Assembly (NCBI GenBank): GCA_017506865.1
Contig: JAFCMP010000246.1
Coordinates: 186,001 to 250,000 of the forward strand
Direction: 5' to 3'
Length of the DNA: 64,000 nucleotides
Source of the DNA: Tribonema minus
Lineage: Eukaryota; Sar; Xanthophyceae; Tribonematales; Tribonemataceae
Shown here: positions 1-12,500 of the stretch, in pieces
How positions within the stretch are numbered: the first letter of the stretch is position 1
Layout: each line of letters starts with the position of its first letter
Made by a program: the position numbers and the translations under genes
The notes under the pieces: model-generated
Database searches by the model: none
The model's input: the letters and a program-made list of their open reading frames with translations, nothing else
Told to the model about the DNA's origin: nothing

Positions 1-429
1 AATGGCGAGCCACTTGAAGTTTGACAGTAGGTTGAGGTTAGCTAGATGATGACGTGTGAGCGAGATATCTGACAGCACCTATGGCATCATAATGCGGAAA
101 TGGCCACAGGACAGAAGGCTGGCCCGTTGTGTTGCAATGCTGGGCGATATGACCTCTGATGGCGGTTTCAAAGCGCATTTGAAGCCACAGTGACTGCGTG
201 GCATCGGCTAGCTGACACTGCACGAGAGGTCAGTTGACGGTGGCTATGGCATTGAAAGATACAGGAGTGGTGACGCTCTGATCATGCAAGTCTCGCAATG
301 GACTCCAGATGAGGATCTTACCCAGCCCTTTACCTTATAAGCTTAGCCTCTACACCTTATCCTGACCCTTAGCCCTCTTTTGAATCCTTGGCCTAACCCC
401 CTATGTAACGTCAACGCGCACCCACTCAC
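1..429. other. Left-edge sequence, no coding exon recognised
   Basis: The FG-GAP gene to the right has a GTGAGT donor at its inner boundary, so this stretch starts as an intron of that gene on the minus strand. The rest of the gene should lie in it or beyond the window. A short TAACCC-like CT-rich tract near positions 340-400 is the only structure I see. No exon with convincing splice sites was found. Confidence 0.4.
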
Positions 430-2143
430 CCCGTTCGCCGAGAACACCATGTCCGGCAGGCCGTCGCCATCGAGATCCACGATTTCCAGATACCCAATGG
501 CCACCGGCGCGCCGGCGAACTCGCCGCCGTACTCAAGTGCCGCGGCGAGCGCGTACGACGCCGTTGCGGCATCGCTCAGCCACGTGTACACCATGTGCGA
601 CGCGAATGCGTAGCCGGGCAGCGTCACGTTGACCACGGCGACGACGTCTAGAGTTCCATCCGCGTTGAGGTCGCCCGTGCGTATGGCGTCCACGGATTCG
701 CCGTCCCCGACGGCAAGGACGTCAGCAGCAATGCTCAGCAGGTTGAAGCTGGGGGCTGCGGCGGCGTCGAGGCCGCCGCGGAGGACGGCGACGCCGCTCG
801 GCAGGGCGGCGCTCGCGTGTTGTGCGGAGAACAGAAGATCCGTTCTGAGGGAGTGATTGGCAGGGTGGGGGGGGGGGGTATGTTGAGTGTTAGCTTTGAA
901 GTTGTTGTACGGCAGCCGGACAGGCGCACTCTGCCCCCAACAATTGGGCAGAGTGCACCGTGCAGATGGGTATGTGTAGTTGCATGGGTGCATTCTGGGT
1001 ACAACCACATGTACTTTTACTATATTCCACTCGTGGCTGTGGAAATGCCATGTTGTAGGTGTGTCGCCTTGTTTACACTCTTGGATGTAGCATGCAAAGC
1101 TTGCACGCCACACCCCGCCCCCCACATCACCCCCAACAAAGCACCCGCAAGCGACTGTCCCCCACATACTAGCAGGGATACCAAACAAAGCTACAAGACC
1201 CTCCCCCCACAGACAGACCCGTCTTAGGGCCACCCAGCTCCACGCAGACTCCATCTCAAAGTTTTCATGCAGGCCAAGGTCACCATAATGGGCCCTGAAC
1301 TGGAGATTGTGGCTATCTACGTGAACCCCGACATCATTTATAAAGATAAGCAGAGGGAGTCACTGGGCGCCAGGCGCTGACGCTAGAAAGAAAGGCTATA
1401 TAACTTAGCAAAGCATCGCCTCCTTGATGAGCGAGACGGTGGTTCACCGGGCCCCCATATCACCCCCAACAAAGCATTCGCAAGCGACTGTCCCCCACAC
1501 ACTAGCAAGTGTACTTCAAAAGAAGTAGAAGTAAATGTTATCTGGGCCAAGCGGGTTTGTGAGCAGATGCTTTGCGGACTCAATATCCATTTCACACGAG
1601 GCGTATGAGCCGAACCCGCGTGGAGGCCTCAATGGCAGTGGAACACCACCGCAGCTCAAGCTCAAGAATGATTATGCACTTGGCAAGGTCCCCACTCATG
1701 CCAGAGCAGGGCAGGTGCTTTTGTGAATGTGACCCAAGAATAAACTGCGCAGTGCCGGCATTGGTACCCCTCCCTCACCTGCCGTCCCCGTCGAGATCCA
1801 CGATCTACGACGCGCAGCAGCAGCACCGTCAGCGCCACCAGCAGCACACGCCGCCGCCGGCAGCACACACCATCACCGCCAACACCAGCAGTAGCAGCGC
1901 GAGAGGAACATTAGCGCGATTGAACGCTCACAATGCGGCATTGCCCTGCAGAACACCCGCATTCACCTGCATGTGGGTGTAAACGTCTCCCGGTATGCCC
2001 AGCTCAAACACGTTGCCGGTCTCAGTGGTATCATTGTACGTGGGGGAGCGGTTCTGCAGGCTCCGCCCCAGCGGCGGTCCTGCGATGGCGTTCACGGAGA
2101 ACGCACACAGGGCTAACGGGAGCATAAATCTCCATGGTAACAT
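430..2143 (-). CDS. Secreted or membrane FG-GAP/VCBS beta-propeller protein, 3' end missing
   Basis: Three exons on the minus strand keep phase: 2143-1967, a 26-nt micro-exon 1804-1779, and 844-430. The first exon starts with a hydrophobic signal peptide, MLPWRFMLPLALCAFSVNAIA, followed by possible N-glycosylation sites (NRS, NDT). Splicing in the micro-exon completes the motif IVDLDGDGRTDLLFS. Two more Ca-binding loops follow in exon 3, DLNADGTLDVV and DLDGDGLPDMVF. Such DxDxDGxxD loops are typical of FG-GAP/VCBS repeats found in integrin-alpha-like propellers and ITFG-type proteins, which act at the cell surface or in the secretory pathway. The last exon ends in a GTGAGT donor, so the protein continues to the left. 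Exact family and ligand cannot be told. The phase agreement (0 in, 2 out) makes the 26-nt exon convincing, although it resembles the later loop and could be read as a partial copy of it. Confidence 0.72.
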
Positions 2144-3213
2144 CGGCCTCCGGAGGCTATTCGCTATGCAATGTGATAGCTGCCCATATGATGCTGCTGG
2201 TAGACGGTCGGTAGTATTTTCTCCAACAAATTGCGTCAGGAGGACCGACACCCTGTCCACGGCGTTCATCGGTTTCGTTCAAAGTTCAAGTTTTTGCGGT
2301 GGGCCTGTACACTGTCATACGTTTGCGACAGCATTGTCATTATCATATGCTCGACCATTTTAGCATGGCTGGACCAGTGAGCTTCGATCGGACCGCTTCG
2401 TCCGCAGTCAATTTGAAAGTTGCATTGTTGGTTTTGTTGCAAGTAGTTGCATGCAACGAGCACGCAACTTTCATCAATGTGGTGGCAGATGTTGACTGTT
2501 CCTGAGCGGCCGATCAAGCAGCACTTTCAGCATAACGACGCACCCAGCTCACATTCACAAGCAGACATTGCACATAAACCGTGTGAGTTCAACCGCGTGC
2601 ATGCTAGCGCCACAATGCACTTAGTTTGGGCCACAATATGACTGGAACAGCAGCAGTCGATGAATTATGCTTCAAAGCGCACACAGCAGCAGGAAGCCAC
2701 TACAGAACGCATACATAGGGAAAATGCAAGATGAATGCCTCAAGCATCATAGTGGCTCCTGCTTTCTGCATTCTGTCATGACGCCCAATGCCGGCACGTG
2801 GCCAACAGGCTACAGCAACTTGTCTGCATAAGCTTCAAGTGAACTATGCACACCCCGCCACCTACAACACGCCAGTCCAGAAGCAGCGGCAGAACAGAGA
2901 ATTGCGTGTCCGTGCCCTGAGGGCACACAAGTGCATCGAAGTCTATCCAGCGCAGATGCATTCCTGACAACTGGCATTTGCTGTGGCACCTGCCATTCGT
3001 TATTAATGCCGATGACACATCCACAGCTCGGGTCATCACAGAATGGCGCGCGGTTTTGCGCTGAGCAATGGATGCCGCATCAGCGACAAGGCGTGCCATT
3101 GGCTCGACCACAACTCATCCATTGATGAATAAATTGCATTGGCCGCCTATGCTGAAACTCTGCGAGACAAGTGCGTAGGCGATCACCAAGCCCAAGCGCG
3201 CGCTCGAGCACAG
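2144..3213. other. Spacer between two minus-strand genes
   Basis: This holds the presumed promoter and 5' leader of the FG-GAP gene (right of 2143) and the 3' end region of HEMK (left of 3214). I see no exon with good splice sites and no conserved protein in any frame. Confidence 0.4.
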
Positions 3214-6200
3214 CTACTGCGAGTCTGCCAACTTCAACTTGACGTAGCGCGGGTGCCCGCCCAGGTCCCGGAACCACTCGCACTCCTCAATGAGGCCCTG
3301 CCCCTGCCATTGCTCCATGAGCGGCGGATGCGAGGAATCGACTTCCAGCCAGATGTGCCGCAGGCCCCCCTCTGACGTGGGAAGCAGCAGGGAGGGGGCC
3401 TTGGTAACCACCTGCTCACGAAGGGGGGGGGGGGGGTGGAGAGGGAGGGGTGCTGTGAGGCGACTGGCTCCCTGATTGCAGAAAGCCTGCGCATACCTGC
3501 AGGTACAGCATATGCAGCTCGGGTCTCAAAAGAGGGAGAGTCACATGAGGAGCATGCCCATGTTACTGTCAAATGCTGAGCTTGTGCGCAGCGTGGAGTG
3601 CGTTTTGAAACATCGTGAGCAGCAGCTTTCACAGTGATACTGTATGAAGGCTCGTGCTTGGCACTAATGCATGGTGCAGCGGGCGGCAGCAAAAGGTCTT
3701 TGAGCGCGCGATGGCAGCAGCGCCTTTGACACCCTCGCAGATAATCCCACCCATACGCCTGACAATGTGACATACAATGCCTTGTAGGTGGGGGCTAGCT
3801 GCCCCTAATCATTGATGCTGTCTCAGAGCAGAGTGGAATAGACATGTTGCCTGAGTCCGCCAGGGCGGCGCCTCGCGCAAAGCTCCAACGAATCATATGC
3901 GAATATGCCGTGGCCGCAGGTCCGCGCACCGAGCCCCACACCTCCACCCCTAACCCTAACCCTACACATTGCTCACTGGCCCTGCCTTGTACGCCGTGAG
4001 CGTACTGCTGTTCCCTGTGCAGTGTACGCGATCATGTTGACGCCTACTCATGAGTCTACTCATGACTCTACCTGCATAGTCTGCCCTCCCCCCCTGCATC
4101 CCCTACAGGCGCCATCCAGTCCCCGCACCCCCTGACGTCTCTGTCCAGGCGTGGCGCCGGGACCTTCCCCTCTCTCTCTCTCTATGCAGGGTTGCTCCTC
4201 CATCAGACTCGCCGCAAACTGATGATGCATCACTCTGACGCAGCCACTCTACAACCTTCACGATGTCACATTCTTGCCGATTCAAATTGCGCGTAGCGCT
4301 GCTGCCCACCTCTCGCACGACCCCCAAGCCGTCCCCCGCGCCCCCGCACAGCGCCCCCCAGTCCTCAAACCCCCTGACATCCTCGTCCAGGCCCGCCATG
4401 TCGCGCTGCGGGATGTAGGGCGGATTGGAGACAATGAAGTGGAAGGCGCCGCCGGGGGGCGGCGGCTGCAGCGACGACGCTGGGGACAGGACGCAGGCGT
4501 AGCGATCGGCGACGCCCACCTGGAAACCGTCAAGAGCAGGGGCAGCGGGCGGGGGCGGCGATTGGTGGCTGAAGTGACGCAATGCAGCGTGCTGTGGCGC
4601 GGTGATTGGTGGTTGAAGTGATGCTCAGCAGCCCTGCTTTGTGATGGAAGGGGCGTCTGATTTTCTTTACCTGTTTCATTTGTGTTGCTTTCCGGGTGTC
4701 CGCCTTCTAGAAGTTAACTATTGAAGCAGTACAATGCAGTGCTCAGCGGTGGCAGCGGTCAGCGCGCACCTTCCTCGCGTTCTCCAGGGACAGCCGCACG
4801 GCGCCGGCGCTCACGTATCCGCTTTCTATAATTAAAACTCTGCAGAAGTACTTGTAAGCGTAGTACAACACAGCAGCAGCAATCAGCGCGCACCTTGCTG
4901 GCGTTCTCCAGGGACAGCCGCACGGCGTCCGCGCTGACGTCGCACGCCACGCACATCGCGCCGGGGAGCCTGTTGAGCAGCGCCAGCCCTATCGCGCCTG
5001 CACACACTCATATATTCAAAAAGCACAGCGCTCAGATATGGTTGAATCCACAGTGCTCAGCAATACATTGTGTTGAGCAGCGCCAGCCCTATCGCGCCTG
5101 CACGCAGTCATATGCAATGAGATTGAATGCACAGCGCTCAGCAATGATTGAATGCACAAGGCTCAGCAAAGGACAGTGCGGAGCCTTCGCTGACCCTATC
5201 GTGCCTGCACACACTCATGTGTAACGAGATTGGGACCACAGCGCTCAGCAACGGACAGCGCGGAGCCTTCGCTGACATTTGAGTTTAAGAGCGCTGGCGC
5301 TGGAGCAGCGGCGGACGACGGACGCTGTCCGTGTGCTTGGGTGCCGCCGACAGCAAAAAAGTGGCGCGGCAGACGTGCAGGGGCGTCACTCTGTACATAT
5401 CAGGTGGAGCATGTTTGAAGTTGCAGCAGCAAGAGCTTGTCGAACACTGATGACCAGCGCGCGCACACCAAAGCAGGCGACGCCGTTGAGAGGATGCGGA
5501 ATACGCAGAACCACGACATGCCGTTCAGCAAATGACAGTGGACCGTCAACTGATAGTGAAGCAGCCCGAGCGAAGGCCAATCGCGCCGTGGCGAACACGT
5601 GCAGCAAGTTACTGCGCACACCCTGGCTGGCTCTGAAACCCACAAGTTTGTGACATTCCGTGCCCTTCGCTGTGGTGTATTACAAATACTAGCATGTACA
5701 CGTACGTGTGAAAAACTGTGGGGGTGTAAGCTGCAGCGGCTCCGAGCGTGCGGGCGATCACGCGTTGCACAAGCGGATCCCTCAGTGCTCAACAGCAGCA
5801 GCAACACGCATCAACCGCGGGCGCAACGCACTGCAGCATTGCTCAACACTAGGTTCACTCTGGTGCTCGCCTGTGCCGGAGCCCACGTCCAGGAACCGCA
5901 GCGCGGTCCGCTCGCGTTCCGGGCACGTTCTCCGGAGCCAGTCCAGCACGCGCTCCACCAAATCCTCCGTCTCGGGGCGCGGTATGAGCACTGGGGGGCG
6001 CACGAGGAGCGCCAGGTCGTGCCAGTCCCACTCCCCCATGATGTACTGGCAGGGGGGGGGGGGGGGGGGAGGTATGTATGATGCAGCTGTAAGGGCACGC
6101 AGGGGGCACTTGTGCGGAACTGATGCGCAGGCACAAACCCTGTAGGCATGTGTAGAGTAGGCATGTAAAGCCCGGAGGACAGATGCATGGTGGCGAGGCA

Positions 6201-7083
6201 GGTGCGGAGTTTGACAGATGGATGACGAGAAACAGCAAATCATGCACAAAGACTAGGACCGCTGACACTCAGAACTCAGCGTGGTGTGCGTCCTGCATTA
6301 GGGTTGGCGTAGGATTAGCAGGTGATGTGGCAACTGTGCCCCGTAGTAGGCATCATCAAGGGTCATGACACGAGGCATGCACAATGCCGATAATGGCGTC
6401 CACCGGCGGTGGTGTGGCGTTGCGCACCACTCATGCAGTCATGCAGTGTGCAGTGTGAGTCAGCATGCTTATGGCAAACCTCGAGCAGACCGTCTACTGC
6501 AGCCTGCGCGTATCCAAACTGGCCATTGCATGCAGCGCTCGACCCCACAAACCCCCTGACGCACTCGACTGCGCCGTGACGCACGCAGAGAGCTCTACAA
6601 GACAGTGCGCAACACCTGCCCATGCGCGCAGCTGCTCTGTCGCTGACGCTGCAACTTGTCGCACATCTTGGGTGGTACCAGGACAGCAGTTTGATTACTC
6701 TGGTCTGACGCCTCTGCGCACCACTTGAAGTACACAACAGAGATTGACACGCTCTCATTTACGTCGCCCGGTAGTGCAGCGCTCAGCAATGAATAAGCAC
6801 GCACCTGCAGCGGCATGCGCGTCGCACGCAGCCTGCAGAGGCGCTCGAATTCGTGCCGCTGCTCCGGCGACAGCGCCGCCGGCTCCGCCCTGAGCCGTGC
6901 CTGCAGCAGCTCGCGCGCGCCCCTGTAGCCGGTGGCCTTCGCCAGCAGCTCCGCCGCGGATATTTCCGGCTCGATGACGCTGCGGCGCCAGGGGCGACGC
7001 GCATGCGCATGTGTGGTACTTGTGTTGGCACGGTGGTGCATTGAAAAGCGACTGGAGGACAGCAAGGGACTGCTGGCGCTCAC
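3214..7083 (-). CDS. HEMK1: HEMK1/MTQ1-type release-factor glutamine methyltransferase
   Basis: The enzyme uses S-adenosylmethionine to methylate the glutamine of the GGQ loop in organellar class-1 release factors. Exons on the minus strand: 7083-6805, 6045-5871, 4997-4894, 4519-4310 and 3411-3214, giving about 321 aa. All junctions keep phase. Exon 1 has the N-terminal helical domain and ends in ATRMPLQ. Exon 2 opens YIMGEWDW, then VLIPRPETEDLVE. Exons 2 and 3 together give the SAM-binding loop GSGTGAIGLALL. Exon 4 has the catalytic NPPYIP motif. Exon 5 gives LEVDSSHPPLMEQW and the GGHPRYVKLKL end seen in this family, then TAG. Intron 2 appears to use a GC donor (CAG|GCGAGC). The chosen start gives a Ser/Arg-rich leader that could be a mitochondrial or plastid transit peptide, but the true first exon may lie upstream. 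Exon 3 has partial copies on both sides. Confidence 0.9.
3951..3967. repeat. Interstitial TTAGGG-type tract (CCCTAA orientation)
   Basis: CCTAACCCTAACCCTA in the last intron of HEMK. Comparable short tracts occur near 19929, 20822, 21781, 25076, 25130, 27000, 39202, 51733, 53477 and 53510. Confidence 0.9.
4759..4820 (-). repeat. Echo of HEMK exon 3 donor end
   Basis: This is a diverged copy of the last ~45 nt of exon 3 plus its GTGCGCGCT donor, placed about 120 bp downstream in the next intron. It encodes the same RLSLENA run with changed residues after it, and keeps the donor. Confidence 0.8.
5071..5220 (-). repeat. Two echoes of HEMK exon 3 acceptor start
   Basis: Copies at about 5071-5113 and 5192-5220 repeat the acceptor and first bases of exon 3 (the AIGLALLN segment). 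Both lie upstream of the true exon in transcript order. They retain the CAG acceptor and the flanking word GCTCAGCA. Spacing is about 100-115 bp. Confidence 0.75.
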
Positions 7084-9520
7084 GTACTGTTACAATGTAT
7101 ACACAGAAGCATGTGGAAGTACCTGGTTTGTGTTGAGCGAGCAAACTCAACACAGCGATATGCGTGCTGCCGGTGCACATCAGGGACAGTGGCTTGTGCC
7201 TCAAGAGTGCTGAAGAATAATTAGAACAGTTGCGCTGTCCGGCTCGTCAGGTTTAGCAGGATGATCCGACGCAGTCTATGCTTACTGCTGGCAGCAATTG
7301 TCGCAGTGCTGTTGCCAGATTCTCTTGCAGCACACACCAGCTTTCAGCATTTCGCCCTCACCTGTGGTGCTGCAGCCATCCTGCTGCTTCAGAAATCACT
7401 CCGCCAACAGTAATGTGAGCTGCCTCTATTTGCTTCGGCCATGGTGGCTCGGCTTGTCGGGAGCTGGAGTGACCAGAATCTGTTGAGGCCAGCCTTCGCA
7501 CTTGGCCAGGTTTTCTGCAGGAGACAAATGGCAGACTTTGAGTCGCGGCAGTTGTGTGTGACTGTATTTCCAGAAAGCGATATATGTAGCCTGCATACCT
7601 GCGAGGGCAAGCCCATGATCCTGCAGCAGCCCGAGCATTAGGGCCACTCCAGGCTCGTCGTGATACTGCGACTGAGCACCCACAGCTGTTTCGAAGAGCC
7701 CCAGTCCTGTTCGAAAGGCAGCACACGGCGGCTGCAGTCGCCCATAGCGCTGCTGCCGATCGCCTGGGAGGCAGGGCCATTTGTTCAGAGCAACGCGCGA
7801 ACCTTCGAGGCGCGAACTTCAAAAACTCAACTTCATTTTGCGACCCCAGCGCTTCCATCGTCGTGTCGCTTTCCTCGCTCAGCTCTCTGTTGCACAACAT
7901 CTGAGCGTTGCTGCATCATGTGGGGTTTTCTGCGAGAAGAAAAAAGTCCCCTGCGCAGCTGATGCTGCCATTAGGCAGTATGCAGCCATGTCCATGTGGT
8001 ACAGATTGTATATCACACACAAAGTGAGCTGCCCCTTCTGGATCACAGGCGAGCATCTTCACTGGTCTTGACTCTCAGCTACACCAATGTTGACACTGAC
8101 GAAGTCATCATTGTGACCCATGTTGTTGAGCCAGAATAGAGGTTTGGTGGGAGATTCCTGTGAGATGCGCTACAACGCTGGGTTGTAGTGACACTGCAAA
8201 TACTTAGCTAGTAGCACAATTGCCCACCATGCTGTTGGCAGTGAGCAGAGTGGGGCCGTACTGGCATCAATCACCACCCGTGCCCGCAATGACCAAATGC
8301 TCAGGGCTAATCCCCCCCACCATTATGTAACCAAGGCGATGTGGCGGAAGGTTGGCATAAAACTAATGTAGTGACAGAAGTAGTGACAGAACTCTACCAC
8401 TGCATGCACGTGAGCGCGCATGTGGCTAGGTAGGTATCACAACAGACAAGGGGGGTAGGTAGGCTGATTCTACCCCCAGGCAAATATGGGGGCACCACAT
8501 AATATGGCTCTACACCATCTTGCAATATGTGTCCCTTGCTTGTTTGATCCAGATCTCATGACATGTAGGCAGGACATAACATCATCACACGCCTCACATG
8601 TTGATTTACCATGCTTCAAGTGTTGGCCAGTGTGCTACAATTTGACTGCCACATATAAGAGCGTGCACATTTATGGCACAATTGGCGCAACCGTATGAAA
8701 ACCTGACGACTCGTCCCTACGAGTCACGAGTCAAGGGGGTACTGCTGTCGAGTTGTGGTGCAAGAAAAGTTGCAGTTTCGTTGCAGTGTCCACTTGACAA
8801 GCCAAAGTCTTGTGTTCTGATCATTTTTTGTTGAAGATCTTAATTGGCCCGTACATCAGCTGCGCCTCTCCCGGTCTCCTCGTGCCGTGCACCTGGGTTG
8901 CTGAGCAGTTGCACACAAGCCCCTCGTACCTGCTGCCATCAGGCCACGGAGTCACCACGTCTCCATTCACCCAATGCCATCACTACCTGATAGCGTTGGC
9001 ACGACGCTCTGTCACAGCAAGACCCCCTTGGTGACAGCCATGCTGACCCCCCACCCCCACCCCCCCCCTTGCGCCGGCGGCTGCGCGCTCGCGCCAGCAG
9101 CACGCGGGGCCTCTGCTGTGATAATCCGCACTTCAGATGTCTGCTGCCGCTCGACAGCAGCGCAGACAGCAGAAGCCATTGGTCCTATGCTTCCCACATG
9201 CCACGGAGTCACCACCTCCCCATCCACTGCACTTGCACTTCATGTCTGCTGCCGCTCGACAGCAGCGCAGACAGAAGCCGATGGTGTGCACACGCCGCAT
9301 GCGCACACGCGCGCAGCGCATGCGGCTGCCACAGGAGCATCTACGCGAGACGCGCGGGCTCGTCCGCACACATGCGAAACTGGCGCCACAAAAAATGCAT
9401 CTTCCCATATGCCTCCCCGCCCCCTGGATGCGCTATGGGACGCGCCGCAAGCGTGCAACTTTGAACTGATGGTTTGACAACAATGTGCTGCCCAACTCAC
9501 TAACGCCCTCCGGCGCCGTA
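7084..9520. other. Spacer with possible upstream exons and a local duplication
   Basis: No gene could be built here. On the minus strand a segment near 7620-7700 ends in CTCGCAG|GTATGC and reads EPGVALMLGLLQDHG, and near 7740-7790 an open frame starts MALPPRRSAAALWATAAAVC, which resembles a leader peptide. Either could be an N-terminal exon of HEMK or a separate gene; support is weak. At 8940-9290 a direct duplication is seen: two copies of a roughly 35-bp block (about 9138-9172 and 9242-9275), each with a related copy of CCACGGAGTCACCAC some distance upstream. Confidence 0.35.
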
Positions 9521-12500
9521 CTACCAGTTGCATTGAAGATTCCGACGACAGCGACGGCAGCCATGGCATGGGCGGGCGCCGCCGCTGCTGCCATTGCGGC
9601 GGAAGCAGCAACGACACGCGCCACGCCACGCCGCTGCCGGCGGCGGCAGCGGCGGCATTGCTGGGGGTGACGGCAGGGGGCGGGGTTTTCGCCGACGACC
9701 GTCTGTGACAGCTGCGCCGGCGCTGCTGGTGGCGAAGACAATGGAGGCGCTCGCTGAGGCAGCGGCAGCACCAGCAGAGACGGCAGCAATGGCGCTGGCG
9801 CCGGGGCTGGACCTTGCTGTCGGGGCGGGCTGGCAAGCAGTGGTGGTGCCAGCGGCGCACGAGGCGGCGGCTGCGCGAAGTGCAGGATAGGGGGCGGCGG
9901 AAGCGGGGGGTGGCGGGGGGGTGTACCCGGGCCCCTGCGCGAGGTGCGCCCCGGCAGGGAGCCAGTACAGCAGCTGCAGCTCGCCGGTGTCGCGGATCGC
10001 CTGCTGTGTTTTCAGGGGTAGGTCCTGGTACGGCGCAAAGGGGGGCGGGGGGGTGGGGGGAGGGAGGCAGTGCCGTTGTGAGGACAAGTACAATGTACAT
10101 TGGCTTGCCTTAATAAGCATGTGGATTTGTATTGGAGCCATCTATCGATGTGCTGCTTGCTGTTGTCCCTAGCGATTCTCAGTGGTGCAAAGGGCTGAAA
10201 TCTGGGACGGAAAGCTGCACTACATACTTCGTGTGCACCTGCCTGACAGCGTCTGTGCTTCGCATAAGCACGTGGGAGTACGCAATCATTGCCCGTGGGT
10301 CCGTATTGCACTGCTCAACATGCCCTGATCACACACGCCCATGCTATTGTCAGTTGCTTGCATACGACCGACACTCAAAAACGACTTGCTGGCTTTTCAG
10401 CTCAAGGTGACAGTCGACCTGACAGCTGCTGCTGGAGAAAGAGTTGACGATTACAGACCTTTCACGTCGTCAAAACCAGCTGCTTTTATGGCGCGTTTCT
10501 ATGGCGCGAACGGTGTGTCAATCAGTCAGCCGCGACAAGTATCTCATTCTGAATCTGGCTTCAAATCCTGAGATACGCACATGGCCAGTTTGGACCTGCG
10601 CGCGCTGGCGGCAGGGGCGGCGCGCCGTGTCAGGACCTGCTGGCGCGCGCGCGCTCCGGCAGCGGCGGCAGCATGTTGAGGTGACACACCAGAGTTCACA
10701 ATCACGCCCAGTCAGGCCTGGAATGAAGTCACAAACTTCAAGCCGTCCCGATTGCACGAGCACTGGCAAGAGTACCTGTTGAGCACTGCTGCTAGTGGCA
10801 TGCAAGAGCACTTCCAAAGCCCACTTGTCAGAACTTCAACCCTCGCCCTGAGCGCTGCCAGCCGCGCTGCGCGCGTTGAGCACTGATGCGGGCAGGCGCC
10901 GCCGCTGCCGCTGCTGCTGCCGGATCAGATGGCGCACGTGCAAACAGCATCATCAGCGCAGTGCAACGCTTCTGAATCAGGCACTCACCAGCGGCAGACT
11001 GGTTCTTGCGGGCTGCCGCCACGATCTCCGCCGCCGTCTTGGCCGCCAGCTCCTCATGCGTGAAGCCAGATGCCAAGGCGTCGCCGACCTGGACCGAGCC
11101 GTTGAAGCGCTGAAGTAGCACGCGGAGGGCCTCGGCTGCTGCTTGGCCTCCTGCTTCGCCTGTGTGGTGAGCAGCAAGAGCGGCGTTGGCGCAAAAGGCG
11201 GCGCGGCAGGGGCGGCGCGCCGTGTCAGGACCTGCTGGCGCGCGCGCGCTCCGGCAGCGGCGGCAGCATGTTGAGGTGACACACCAGAGTTCACAATCAC
11301 GCCCACTGGCAGTCAGGCCTGGAATGAAGTCACAAACTTCAAGCCGTCCGGATAGCACGAGCACTGGCAAGAGTACCTGTTGAGCACTGCTGCGGATGGC
11401 ATGCAAGAGCGCTGAGCAAGGTGCAGATCGAGATATAAGGGCACGCCAAACACCGCCACTTCAACTTCAACTGGAGCATCACATACAAGGGGCGCGCACT
11501 TTGTCGTGCAGCAGGTTTTGACGCTACAAGTAGTGCCTGCCAGATCTTTTGCTGCTCAACACACACATGCAACATCACTGTTACGACTCTGCGCGACCTC
11601 ACTCACCAGCACGGCTTGAGTGGTACGAAGTGGTGCGACACAGCAGAATGTTGATGGACGGGCGCTGCTGCGACTGTTGCGCTGCTGCTGCCGCTGCTGG
11701 TGGGCATCGCTGAGCCGTCCGTGTCTAAGGCTATAGGAGCGGCAGCACATTGAAAGCTGATATACGCGAACACGCACTAATATACGCGAACACGCACACA
11801 TTACCTCTAACTGTTAGACATCAGTGCTTGCCAATGGATTGTAAGTGCACACAGCGGCCAGGGGGCACATAGCTGATGAAGGCCGGAAGTGTCCGCAATA
11901 ACATAATAGACTTAACATGCACAATTATCAAGGTGACCCTCATCTGGTCCTCATCATCACAATGTACACTGCATTTGCCAGCGCGCACCTGCAGCACTAG
12001 CGGAGGCGTCAAGCGGCCCATTGAACTGCACCCAGCGCTTCCAGCACCGCACGCACCCCCCCTCCGCCAACGCCGGCACCGCAAAGGCGCTATCGCTGAA
12101 GACAAGCGGCGACAGGCCGCGGATGGCGCGCCATACGCAGATGCAGACCCACCACTCCGCCATGAACCGCGCAAAGGTCACAGCGGGTGTGACACCGCTC
12201 AGCGCATGCTGCTGATCTGCGAGCAAGGCCGCTGATGGGTGTATAGTGAGCACCAGCACGAACGCGTGCGCGCCCGCCGTCACGATGAAGACGCCGCTGC
12301 TGCGGCACCCCGCACGCCAGTAGCCGCCCGCGAGCAACGGCGCCAGCTGCATCCATGCGTCCGTGACGTCTAGCGCTTGGCCGCGTTGTACTAGCGGCTG
12401 CAGAAGGGGGCGCAGCTGCTTTGCGACATGCTCGCTGTGGACGACCATCAAGCGGAGGCCTGCTGCTGCCTGCGGATCAAGCACTAGGTTGAACAGCATA

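Noticed and set aside
11607-11709. Exon between the main exon and 11159-10989 of the unknown gene
   Set aside because: It has good splice sites and fits the upstream phase, but its downstream phase does not match the next exon, so it was left out of the main model.
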